A DNA stretch of 64,000 nt. Origin: Bosea sp. NBC_00550. GTDB lineage: Bacteria; Pseudomonadota; Alphaproteobacteria; Rhizobiales; Beijerinckiaceae. The notes below the pieces were generated by a model. It worked only from the letters and a program-made list of their open reading frames with translations, made no database searches and had not been told where the DNA came from. Positions 40,378-48,571 of the stretch are shown here, one piece after another. Position numbers and translations under genes: made by a program. Position 1 is the stretch's first letter; each line of letters starts with the position of its first letter. The stretch covers positions 2,108,001 to 2,172,000 of the forward strand of contig NZ_CP102772.1 of NCBI RefSeq assembly GCF_026020075.1, written 5' to 3'.

Positions 40378-40519
40378 CCGGACCGTTGCGGGTCCGCTCG
40401 ATCGCCGCGCGTCCGATTGGACGCGATAACGGTGATCGATTTATCCAATATCGCATCGGAAACATCCGATGCGATAGCGCGGAGGTGCCGACTTCGTCCG
40501 GGCCCAACAGGCAGGCCCG
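40378..40519. other. Run of four stem-loops in a gene-free region
   Basis: The 616 bp between 40244 and 40859 have no credible gene. They hold four consecutive hairpins: CGGACC/GGTCCG near 40379-40396; CGCGTCC-GATT-GGACGCG at 40408-40425; TATCGCATCGGA-AACA-TCCGATGCGATA at 40449-40476, a perfect 12-bp stem; and CGGGCC/GGCCCG at 40499-40519. A further CCCCG...CGGGG hairpin lies near 40695-40718. It may be a structured RNA or decayed DNA. The strand is undetermined. Confidence 0.45.
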
Positions 40520-40859
40520 CTCCTTCGCCGGAACCCAGAACGAAGCGGAACCCCCAGATACCCGTGCGCGGAGCCGAACGGCGCGAGGTCGTCGCTGTTC
40601 GACACCATCGACATCGACTCGACATCGGCACGCAGCCGTCGACTGCGAAACGCCGCCCGGCTCCGCGCATCCCTCGGATGTCCAAGCCCGAAACCCCGCA
40701 GGCTCAGGCCTGACGGGGCTTTCGGTGCATCTCTTCCGGCAAAAGCCGACATCACGCCGGATTCGGCAACGCAGCGCCGATCCGGTCATTATGGCAAGCA
40801 CGAGCCTGTCACGCCCTGAACCATGCGCGGCAGGCGTCTATCGGCAGCAGAAATAACGT

Positions 40860-41063
40860 TCAGAGCACTTTCAGATCGCCCGCCGCGGTCTTGCCGCGTT
40901 CGGTCTTCAGCTCGAACGACACATTCTGCCCTTCCGTCAGCGTCATCATCCCGGCTTCCTTGACGGCGGTGATATGGACGAACACGTCCTTGCCGCCTTC
41001 TGCCGGTTGAATGAAGCCATACCCCTTCTCAGTGTTGAACCATTTGACGGTTCCGGTCGCCAT
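40860..41063 (-). CDS. Cold-shock protein (CspA family)
   Basis: The 67-aa single cold-shock domain binds single-stranded nucleic acid and acts as an RNA chaperone. RNP1 is KGYGFIQP and RNP2 is VFVHITAV, with the entry [17 protein letters not shown]. Length is typical of CspA. The start at 41063 gives the canonical N-terminus. About 240 bp upstream, up to bglX, may hold a long 5' leader as is common for csp genes, but no cold-box was identified. Confidence 0.96.
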   Translation of the reverse strand: MATGTVKWFNTEKGYGFIQPAEGGKDVFVHITAVKEAGMMTLTEGQNVSFELKTERGKTAAGDLKVL

Positions 41064-41303
41064 CGCCACATCCCTCGAAGTCGCGCCTGCCGGCCCGCAC
41101 GCCCTCGAGCCGGATCCGATCAGGTTGAACCAACCTGGTCGGGGAATCCGCCTCCAAGCTACTGATAGAGAACGCGTGATCCGAACAGGTCGCGTTGCGA
41201 TTTGATCGGCGCGTGCCCTAGCGTGTAAGCCGGCAATGGAAGGATTGACCGAAAACCGATCCTTGTCGAGATTAAACACCGAGCAGTCGAAACGGCTGAT
41301 CGA

Positions 41304-43502
41304 TCAAGACTTGGTCAGGATCACCTGCGTTTTCGCTGCGGCGCGGGATGAACCTCCCAGGTAGATTTCGACCTCGCCGGGATCGACGACGTAGCGTCCC
41401 TGTTCGTCATGGGCGCCGAGTTTCGCGGCTTCCAGCCTGAAACGCACGGTTTTCGTCTCTCCGGCCTTGAGCATCACCTTCTCGAAGCCTTTCAACTCGC
41501 GCAGCGGCCGCGAGAGGCTCGCCACCGGCTGGCGGATATAAAGCTGTACCACCTCGTGGCCATCGCGCGCGCCGGTATTGGTGACATCGACCGAAACCTC
41601 GACCACACCCGTCAGCGCCATCGAGGAAGCCGAGACGCGCGGATCGGCATAGGTGAAGCGGCTGTAGGACAGCCCGTAGCCGAAGGGGTAGAGCGGCTCG
41701 TTGAGCTCGTCCATGAAGATGGACTCGTAGCGCTGGCGGATCTTTTCCGGGCGGCCGGTCGGGAGCTGGTTGTAATACACCGGGATCTGCCCGACCGAGC
41801 GCGGGAAGCTCATCGGCACCCGGCCCGACGGGTTGTAGCGCCCGGTCAGGATGTCGGCGATGGCCGTGCGCCCCTCCGTGCCGCCATGGAAGGTCTGCAG
41901 GATCGCGGCGACATGCTCGCTCGCCCAGGTCAGCACGAGCGGCCGGCCCGTCGCCAGCACCAGCACCACCGGCTTGCCGGTCCTGACCAGCGCCTCGAGC
42001 AGTTCCTGCTGCACGCCGGGAAGTTCGAGCTTGGTGCGCGAGGCTGCCTCGCCCATGAATTCGCAGTCCTCGCCGAGCATGGCGACGACGAGATCGCTCT
42101 CCGCCGCGGCGCGGAGCGCAGCCTCCTTGTCGGCGAACTCCGTGCCGCAATTCTTGGCAAAGGCCGGCTGGTAGTTGATCGCGACATCCTTCGGCAGCCG
42201 CTCGCGCAGCGCATCCGGCAGGGGCGTGATGACGCGCCGCCCCAGCCCCGCCGGATCGGTCCAGACCCGCTCATCCTCCGGCACCGCCATGGCGCCGATC
42301 ACCGCGACCGACTTCACCGTGTCCCGGATCGGCAGCGTCTGGTCGGCGTTCCTGAGGAGGATCGCGCCCTCGCGCGCCGCCTGCAGCGCGACCTCGCGGG
42401 CCGCTTCCGTCTGCATCAGCTTCGGTGCGGCGGCAGGGTCGACATCCGGCTTCTCGAACAGGCCGAGATGGTATTTCACGCGCAGCACGCGCCGGACTGC
42501 CTCGTCCAGCACCTTCACCGGCACGCGCCCGGCGCGGACCTCGTTGGCGAGGTGCTTGTGGTAGACGTCGCCCATCATGTCCATGTCGATGCCGGCGATC
42601 AGCGCCTTGCGCGCGGCTTCCGCGTCGTCGCGGGCGATGCCGTGCAGCCGCAGCTCCGTGATCGAGCCGAAATCGGAGGTGACGAAGCCACGGAAACCCC
42701 ATTTCCCGCGCAGCAGATCGGTCAGCATGCCCTTATGCGCCGTCGCCGGCACGCCGTTCAGGGCGTTGAAGGCCGCCATCGCCGTCATCGAGCCGGCCTC
42801 GAACGACGCCTTGAACGGCGGCAGATAGAGGTCGAAGAGCTGGCTCGTCGGGATCCATGTCGAGTTGTAGTCGCGGCCCGCCTCGGCAGCGCCATAACCG
42901 ACGAAATGCTTCACCGAGGTCGCGACGCCACCGCGTTGATAACCGAGGGTGCGCGCCGTCGCGACGATCGAACCGAGCCAGGCATCCTCGCCCGCCCCTT
43001 CGAGCACGCGGCCCCAGCGTGGATCGCGCGAGATGTCGACCATCGGCGCGAAGGTCCAGTTGATGCCGGCGGCCGAGGCCTCCCGCCCGGTCCAATAGGC
43101 GGCCTGCTCGATCAGCGCCGGATTCCAGCTCGAAGCCTGGCCGAGCGGCAGCGGGAAATAGGTCGAGAAACCGTGGACGGCGTCGAGCCCGATGATCAGC
43201 GGTATCTTCAGGCGGCTTTCGCGGACCGCCTTCTGCACCGCCAGAACCTCGGCCGGCACGACGAAGTTCATCACCGCGCCCATGTCGCCGCTGCGGACCT
43301 TGTTGATGTCGAAGCCCTCGCCGCGGCCCGAGAGGTGGAGCTGGCCGACCTTCTCCTCCAGCGTCATCCGCCCGATCAGCGCGTCGACCTTGCGTTCGAT
43401 CTCGCGCGCCTCCCGCCCGGTTTTCCAGGCCACGGGCTGCTGCGCGAAGGCAGCGGAGGCCGTGCAGAACAGCAGAAGGGCAGCGACGAGCCGCAGAACC
43501 AT
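41304..43502 (-). CDS. bglX: Periplasmic beta-glucosidase, GH3 family (BglX type)
   Basis: The 732-aa enzyme hydrolyses terminal beta-linked glucosyl residues in the periplasm. A signal peptide (MVLRLVAALLLFCTASAAFA) precedes the GH3 barrel. Active-site segments are PLIIGLDAVHGFSTYFPLPL and KHFVGYGAAEAGRDYNST, and the nucleophile aspartate lies in GFVTSDFGSITEL. The second alpha/beta domain (LVVAMLGEDCEFMGEAASRT) and the C-terminal fibronectin-III-like domain (VSVDVTNTGARDGHEVVQLY) complete the BglX layout. The ATG at 43502 is used. An in-frame TTG at 43517 would add five residues. Confidence 0.94.
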   Translation of the reverse strand: MVLRLVAALLLFCTASAAFAQQPVAWKTGREAREIERKVDALIGRMTLEEKVGQLHLSGRGEGFDINKVRSGDMGAVMNFVVPAEVLAVQKAVRESRLKIPLIIGLDAVHGFSTYFPLPLGQASSWNPALIEQAAYWTGREASAAGINWTFAPMVDISRDPRWGRVLEGAGEDAWLGSIVATARTLGYQRGGVATSVKHFVGYGAAEAGRDYNSTWIPTSQLFDLYLPPFKASFEAGSMTAMAAFNALNGVPATAHKGMLTDLLRGKWGFRGFVTSDFGSITELRLHGIARDDAEAARKALIAGIDMDMMGDVYHKHLANEVRAGRVPVKVLDEAVRRVLRVKYHLGLFEKPDVDPAAAPKLMQTEAAREVALQAAREGAILLRNADQTLPIRDTVKSVAVIGAMAVPEDERVWTDPAGLGRRVITPLPDALRERLPKDVAINYQPAFAKNCGTEFADKEAALRAAAESDLVVAMLGEDCEFMGEAASRTKLELPGVQQELLEALVRTGKPVVLVLATGRPLVLTWASEHVAAILQTFHGGTEGRTAIADILTGRYNPSGRVPMSFPRSVGQIPVYYNQLPTGRPEKIRQRYESIFMDELNEPLYPFGYGLSYSRFTYADPRVSASSMALTGVVEVSVDVTNTGARDGHEVVQLYIRQPVASLSRPLRELKGFEKVMLKAGETKTVRFRLEAAKLGAHDEQGRYVVDPGEVEIYLGGSSRAAAKTQVILTKS

Positions 43503-43622
43503 GAAGGGAATCCCCAAGCGATAAGGCCATCAAGCAGCCTGCGCCCTACAGGATCGCTCCCTCTGGCTCAACCGTTGCATGGCCTCTGGCGCATGAAGTC
43601 GTCAGCCGATACAGGGCTCGCA

Positions 43623-44246
43623 ATGTCTCAGACCACCATCGCAGCCATGCCGCACAGACACCGCCTCTACGAAGATCTGCTCGCCCTGCCGCTGGGCACG
43701 CTGATGATCAGCTTCGGCATCGTGCTCTTCACCAAGGCCACGGTGCTGACCGGCGGCGCGGCCGGGCTGGCGCTGTTGCTCCAATTCGCCATAGGCGCCG
43801 ATTTCAGCCTGCTCTTCTTCGTCATCAACCTGCCGTTCTACTGGCTCGCCTTCCGGCGGATGGGCTTCGCCTTCACGCTGCGCACCGTCGCGGCCGTCGC
43901 CCTGATCTCGCTCTTCGTCTGGGCGACGCCGGGTTGGTTCCGCATCGAGGCTGTCGCGCCGCTCTATGCCGCGATCGTCGGCGGCGTCGCGATGGGCCTC
44001 GGCCTGCTGGCATTGGCGCGCCACCGCACCGCAATCGGCGGGGTCAACATCCTCGCGCTCTACCTGCAGGAGCGCCACGGCCTGCGCGCCGGCTGGGTCC
44101 AGCTCGCGATCGACGGCGCGATCTTCGCCGCCGCGCTTTTCCTGCTGCCGCTCGACAAGGTCGCGCTGTCCCTGGTCGGCACGCTCGTGATCAACGCCAT
44201 CCTGGCGATGAACCACAAGCCGGGCCGCTACATGGCGGTCTCCTGA
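43623..44246 (+). CDS. YitT-family integral membrane protein
   Basis: The 207-aa protein has five or six hydrophobic segments, including LGTLMISFGIVLFTKATVLTGGAAGLALLL in outline, SLLFFVINLPFYWLAFRRMG and LYAAIVGGVAMGLGLLALARH. The GGAAGLALLLQF region followed by NLPFYWLAFRRMG and RTAIGGVNILALYL fits the YitT/YczE-like family of unknown function. Start ATG 43623 follows AGGG; an upstream in-frame ATG at 43593 would add ten residues. It is divergent from bglX. Confidence 0.8.
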   Translation: MSQTTIAAMPHRHRLYEDLLALPLGTLMISFGIVLFTKATVLTGGAAGLALLLQFAIGADFSLLFFVINLPFYWLAFRRMGFAFTLRTVAAVALISLFVWATPGWFRIEAVAPLYAAIVGGVAMGLGLLALARHRTAIGGVNILALYLQERHGLRAGWVQLAIDGAIFAAALFLLPLDKVALSLVGTLVINAILAMNHKPGRYMAVS

Positions 44247-44341
44247 CGCAGATCGCCCTGCTGCGCATGAGGTTGCGCGCCGCCGTCCGTCATGCGAGTC
44301 CAACCCGAAGGACTGACGGGAAGCGAACGGCGAGACGAGAC

Positions 44342-45511
44342 ATGGCCCAGCCCCTCACCATCGAAGACCTGCGCATTCTGGCCAAGCGCCGCGTGCCGCG
44401 CATGTTCTACGATTACGCCGATTCCGGCGCCTGGACCGAGGGCACCTACCGCTCGAACGAGACCGACTTCGCCAAGATCAAGCTGCGCCAGCGCGTCGCC
44501 GTCGACATGACCGACCGCTCGCTCGCCTCCGACATGATCGGCCGGCCCGTCGCGATGCCGGTCGCGCTCGCGCCCACGGGCCTCACCGGGATGCAGCATG
44601 CCGATGGCGAGATCCTCGCCGCCCGCGCAGCAGCCAAGGCCGGCGTGCCCTTCACCCTCTCGACCATGAGCATCTGCTCGATCGAGGACGTGGCGAACCA
44701 CACCAGCGCGCCGTTCTGGTTCCAGCTCTACGTGATGAAGGACCGCGAGTTCATCTCCCGCCTGATCCAGCGCGCCAAGGCAGCCGGCTGCTCGGCGCTG
44801 ATGCTGACGCTCGACCTGCAGGTCCTCGGCCAGCGCCACAAGGACATCCGCAACGGCCTTTCCGCCCCGCCGAAGCCGACCATCGCCAACCTGATCAACC
44901 TGGCGATGAAGCCGCGCTGGTGCCTGAAGATGCTGGACACGCCGCGTCGGCAGTTCGGCAACATCGTCGGCCACGTCACCGGCGTCGCCGACATGTCCTC
45001 GCTCTCCTCCTGGACCGCCAGCCAGTTCGACCCGAAGCTGAACTGGGACGACGTCCGGTGGATCAAGGACCAGTGGGGCGGCAAGCTGATCCTCAAGGGC
45101 ATCCTCGATCCTGAGGATGCCGAGATGGCGGCCAAGAGCGGCGCCGACGCGCTCATCGTCTCGAACCATGGCGGCCGCCAGCTCGACGGCGCGCTGTCCT
45201 CGATCGAGGCCCTGCCCGGCATCGTCGAGCAGGTCGGCGGCCGCATGGAGGTATTGTTCGACGGCGGCATCCGCTCCGGCCAGGACGTGCTGAAGGCGAT
45301 CGCGCTCGGCGCCAAGGGCACCTTCATCGGCCGCGCCTTCCTCTACGGGCTCGGCGCAATGGGCGAGCAGGGCGTCACCGCCGCGCTCGACATCATCCGC
45401 AAGGAGCTCGACGTCACCATGGCGCTCTGCGGCCTGCGCGACATCAGGGATGTCGACCAGAACATCCTTGTCGGCGGGCGCGAAGGGGCGATGAAGCGGC
45501 TGGCGAGCTGA
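44342..45511 (+). CDS. FMN-dependent alpha-hydroxy acid dehydrogenase (LldD-like)
   Basis: The 389-aa TIM-barrel flavoenzyme oxidises L-2-hydroxy acids, probably L-lactate. Family landmarks: MFYDYADSGAWTEGTYRSNE, VALAPTGLTGMQHADGE, FWFQLYVMKD with the active tyrosine, LTLDLQVLGQRHKDIRNGL and KLILKGILDPEDAEMAAKSG with the catalytic lysine. The base histidine and FMN phosphate site appear in VSNHGGRQLDGALSS, VLFDGGIRSGQDVLKAIALG and FIGRAFLYGLGAMGE. It lacks a membrane anchor. Assignment to lactate rather than another hydroxy acid is an inference. Confidence 0.93.
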   Translation: MAQPLTIEDLRILAKRRVPRMFYDYADSGAWTEGTYRSNETDFAKIKLRQRVAVDMTDRSLASDMIGRPVAMPVALAPTGLTGMQHADGEILAARAAAKAGVPFTLSTMSICSIEDVANHTSAPFWFQLYVMKDREFISRLIQRAKAAGCSALMLTLDLQVLGQRHKDIRNGLSAPPKPTIANLINLAMKPRWCLKMLDTPRRQFGNIVGHVTGVADMSSLSSWTASQFDPKLNWDDVRWIKDQWGGKLILKGILDPEDAEMAAKSGADALIVSNHGGRQLDGALSSIEALPGIVEQVGGRMEVLFDGGIRSGQDVLKAIALGAKGTFIGRAFLYGLGAMGEQGVTAALDIIRKELDVTMALCGLRDIRDVDQNILVGGREGAMKRLAS

Positions 45512-45536
45512 CCGCCCTCGCGCCCCCGCCGCCGCC

Positions 45537-46175
45537 ATGATCCGCGCCGCAAACGATGCACGCTTTTGGGACCGCATCGCCCGCAAATACGCCGCCGATC
45601 CGATCGCGGACATGGCGGGCTATGAGCGCACGATCGAGCGCACCCGGCATTATCTCAAGGGCGAACAGACCGCATTCGAGTTCGGATGCGGCACGGGGAC
45701 GACGGCGCTCAGGCTCGCCCCCGCCCTAGCCCGCATCGTCGCGACCGACATATCCGGCGGCATGATCGCCATCGCGCGTGAACGGGCCGAGGCCGGGAAG
45801 CACGCCAACGTCGAATTTGCGGTTGCCGCTCCCGACGCTGCGCCGTGGCCGGACGAGACCTTCGACATCGCGCTCGGCTTCAACGTCCTGCATCTGGTGG
45901 CAGCGCGGGAAGCAGCCTTGAGCGGCATCCGCCGGCTGTTGAAGCCCGGCGGGCTGTTCATCTCCAAGACGCCGTGCCTGAAGGAGATGAACCCGATTAT
46001 ACGCATCGCCGTTCCCGTCATGCAGCTCCTCGGCAAAGCTCCCTATGTGTCGTCCTTGTCCGCGGGAGAGCTGGAACGCGAGATCGCGGCAGCGGGCTTC
46101 GAGATCGTCGAGCGTGCCCACCATGCCTCGCGCGGTCGGGATCCGCGGCCCTTCCTCGTGGCCAGGAAGCGCTGA
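45537..46175 (+). CDS. Class I SAM-dependent methyltransferase
   Basis: The 212-aa protein shows the SAM-binding motif I in TAFEFGCGTGTTALRLAPAL, followed by IVATDISGGMIAIARERAEA and the motif around TFDIALGFNVLHLVAAREAA. The post-motif LLKPGGLFISKTPCLKEMNP is also typical. It resembles small-molecule methyltransferases of the UbiE/COQ5 superfamily. The acceptor is unknown. It begins 25 bp after the hydroxy-acid dehydrogenase on the same strand. Confidence 0.88.
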   Translation: MIRAANDARFWDRIARKYAADPIADMAGYERTIERTRHYLKGEQTAFEFGCGTGTTALRLAPALARIVATDISGGMIAIARERAEAGKHANVEFAVAAPDAAPWPDETFDIALGFNVLHLVAAREAALSGIRRLLKPGGLFISKTPCLKEMNPIIRIAVPVMQLLGKAPYVSSLSAGELEREIAAAGFEIVERAHHASRGRDPRPFLVARKR

Positions 46176-46282
46176 AGACGTTGCGCCCGGGCGGCAGAAC
46201 GCAACCGAATTCGGTCAGCCAATCTCATGGCTGGTCCGCTCGCGACCCATTGCAGACTTCAGCGAGAGCGCTAGTGTTGGGA

Positions 46283-46801
46283 ATGCTCCCTGCATCCGAG
46301 ACCGCTCGCCTATCGCTCCGGCGCCGAACGATCGCCGATTTTGAAGCATGCCTAGCGATGGATCGCGACCCGGAGGTGGTAAAATACATCCCCGGTCCGT
46401 GGGACGATGCCACGAAGCATGAGGCTTTTTTGCGCGAACGCATCCAAGCTGATTTTGGAGACGGGCTTGGCTACTGGTCGATATATAGTCGAGATGCAGA
46501 GAGGCGTTTTTTAGGCTGGATTCTTTTGATTCCATACGATGGGACAGGGCCCAAGGTAGAAATCGGCTGGCGTCTGAATAGGTCGGCCTGGGGTCGGGGA
46601 TACGGAACGGAAGCGGCCCTGCCGTTTGTGTCTTATGCCTTCGAAGACATCGGACTGCCCGAGATAGTCGCGGACATCGACATTCGAAATGTCGCCTCTC
46701 ACCGCATTGCTGAGAAGATTGGAATGCAGCATGTAGGCGATATAGTCCATGATAGCATTCCTATGAAATCATATGCGCTTACACGTTACGACTGGCGATG
46801 A
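46283..46801 (+). CDS. GNAT acetyltransferase, RimJ/RimL type, in low-GC DNA
   Basis: The 172-aa protein has the RimJ/RimL layout: TARLSLRRRTIADFEACLAM at the start, FLGWILLIPYDGTGPKVEIG and WRLNRSAWGRGYGTEAALPF with the acetyl-CoA loop GRGYGTEA, then RNVASHRIAEKIGMQHVGDI. The coding sequence is visibly richer in A+T and uses rarer codons than its neighbours, suggesting horizontal gain. An IS30 remnant follows 380 bp downstream. An in-frame GTG at 46274 is an alternative start. Confidence 0.88.
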   Translation: MLPASETARLSLRRRTIADFEACLAMDRDPEVVKYIPGPWDDATKHEAFLRERIQADFGDGLGYWSIYSRDAERRFLGWILLIPYDGTGPKVEIGWRLNRSAWGRGYGTEAALPFVSYAFEDIGLPEIVADIDIRNVASHRIAEKIGMQHVGDIVHDSIPMKSYALTRYDWR

Positions 46802-47184
46802 GGCCCGTCTCATTATAGCGCTCACTAGCGCAGGTTACTATCAGACCTTGTGGACTTCCAATCCGAATGAAGCAGTTCATGCCAAATTTTACCTTCCTCG
46901 ACGCATGGTACGCGAACGAGAAAATTGGGAAGTCTGTGTAGACGTGTGTCATCTCGATTTTGCATTACGCGACGTGAGGATTTCTCCGGATCAAGCTCTA
47001 ACGCGATGAAATCTGCGCGGTCACTTGGGCAACAAGGACGCAGCGTAAGGGTATTCGTTTGCAGCACGCGCATCTTAAATCTGCCGGCTGCGCGTGTTCT
47101 AGCCGCGCGGCTGTCTGCTGGCGCCGGTGGTCTCAATCGGTAATCGCAACACGCTACTTTTCCTTTGGAGATGGAGCGTGGGTG
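46802..47184. other. Low-GC intergenic stretch
   Basis: No recognisable gene lies between the GNAT gene and the IS30 remnant. A 78-codon open frame (46773-47009, starting MRLHVTTGDEARLIIAL) overlaps the GNAT 3' end but has no recognised family, weak start context and no supporting neighbour. The DNA shares the low GC of the GNAT gene, so both probably arrived together. Confidence 0.5.
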
Positions 47185-48326
47185 ATGATGCAGCGGCGGC
47201 GGATCTACTATTCGGCGGCCCAGCGGGCTGAGATCTGGGATCGCTGGAAGGCCGGCGAGTCGATGAGTTCGATTGGGCGGCGGTTCGATCGGGAGTCCTC
47301 TTCGGTGTTCTCGGTGCTTTCGCCGACGGGCGGCATTCGGCCTCCAGACCGGCGGCGGGCGCCGCGGGCGCTCACTCTCAGCGAGCGGGAGGAAATCTCC
47401 CGAGGGCTCAGCACCCGCCGGTCGCTGCGCGTGATCGCTCGGCAATTGGGCCGATCACCGTCCACGGTCAGTCGCGAGGTTCAGCGCAACGGCGGGCCGG
47501 ATCGCTACCGCGCGGCGCGCTCCGATCAGGCGGCCTGGGACCGGGCCTTGCGTCCCAAGCCGTGCAAGCTGGCTTGCCGACCCGGTCTGGCCCGGACAGT
47601 ATCCGGCAAGCTGCAGCGGAACTGGTCGCCCGAGCAGATCGCCGGCTGGCTCAAGCGCACCTGCCCCCGGGAGCCACACAATCAAGTGTCGCACGAGACG
47701 ATCTACCGCAGCCTGTTCATCCAGACCCGTGGGGTGCTGAAGAAGGAACTGCTGGACCACCTGAGGGCCCGGCGAACGATCCGCCGCTCCCGGCACGCCA
47801 GCCTGAAGCGGAACGGCCTGGGCCAGATCAGGGACGCCGTCTCCATCAGCGAAAGGCCGGCCTCCGTCGAGGATCGTGCGGTCCCTGGTCACTGGGAAGG
47901 CGACCTGATCGGCGGCTCCCGGAACAGCTACGTCGCCACGCTGGTCGAGCGGCATTCGCGCTACGTGATGCTGGTCAAGGTCGCCAACAAAGACACCGGG
48001 AGCGTCATCACCGCCCTGATCAAGGCGAACTCTATCAGTCCCTGACCTGGGACCGAGGCAAGGAGTTGGCCGACCACAAGCGGCTGGCCCTCGCTTCGAA
48101 CGTCGAGGTCTACTTCTGCGATCCCAGGTCACCCTGGCAACGTGGCTCGAACGAGAACACCAACCGGCTCCTGCGCCAGTATCTTCCCCACGGAACCGAC
48201 CTGTCCCTGCAAAGCCAGGCCCAGCTCAGCGCCATCGCCCGTCAGCTCAACGAACGGCCCAGAAAGACCTTGCTCTATCAAACCCCAGCCGAGAGGTTCG
48301 CCGAGTGTGTTGCGGCGATCAGTTGA
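47185..48326 (+). pseudogene. IS30-family transposase, disrupted by a small deletion
   Basis: The N-terminal part (MMQRRRIYYSAAQRAEIWDR) has the IS30 helix-turn-helix region SLRVIARQLGRSPSTVSREV, and the first catalytic aspartate lies in GHWEGDLIGG. At about 48024 the frame shifts: VITALIK is followed, in another frame, by GELYQSLTWDRGKELADHKR with the second aspartate, and SPWQRGSNENTNRLLRQYLP with the catalytic glutamate. Compared with intact relatives about 19 nt, encoding something like QARKLP, appear to be missing. No convincing terminal inverted repeats were found, so the element is probably a decayed copy. Confidence 0.88.
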
Positions 48327-48571
48327 GCCCGCCACCCATTGCAGACACTACCCTGTGGTCGACGGCGCCCCTGTACGCGCTGGAATTTGCGCTGGCTTCT
48401 GCAGAGGGGCAGCCCTGGCTTGAGCGGCCCTAAGGGGCGCTCGCTGCGTCTGCGGCATGGACGCTGTAAACGCGTTGGCCGTAACCGTTACAGCGGATGC
48501 GGGACTTGACAGAGATTTCTCCGATCGAAGGCGAGGCACCTTGGCGTAGCGCCTCGCCTTCGATACCGGGC

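Noticed and set aside
40693..40720. Terminator at the CCCCG...CGGGG hairpin
   Set aside because: The stem is plausible but no U-tract follows on either strand, and no gene ends there.
40218..40856. Several open frames in the gap between the ArsR operon and csp
   Set aside because: They overlap one another on both strands, contain no recognisable domain and run through hairpins. They look like random open frames.
46773..47009. 78-codon open frame overlapping the GNAT 3' end
   Set aside because: No recognised family, weak start context, and it lies in low-GC DNA of uncertain origin. It is mentioned under the intergenic entry but not called as a gene.
46245..48346. The 13-bp ACCCATTGCAGAC repeat as a transposition target-site duplication
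   Set aside because: IS30 duplicates only 2-3 bp, and a 13-mer can recur by chance in 64 kb. It is kept only as a weak boundary hint.
47140..48350. Terminal inverted repeats of the IS30 copy
   Set aside because: Only a short GTGTTGCG similarity was seen, part of it inside the coding region. This is not enough to define element ends.
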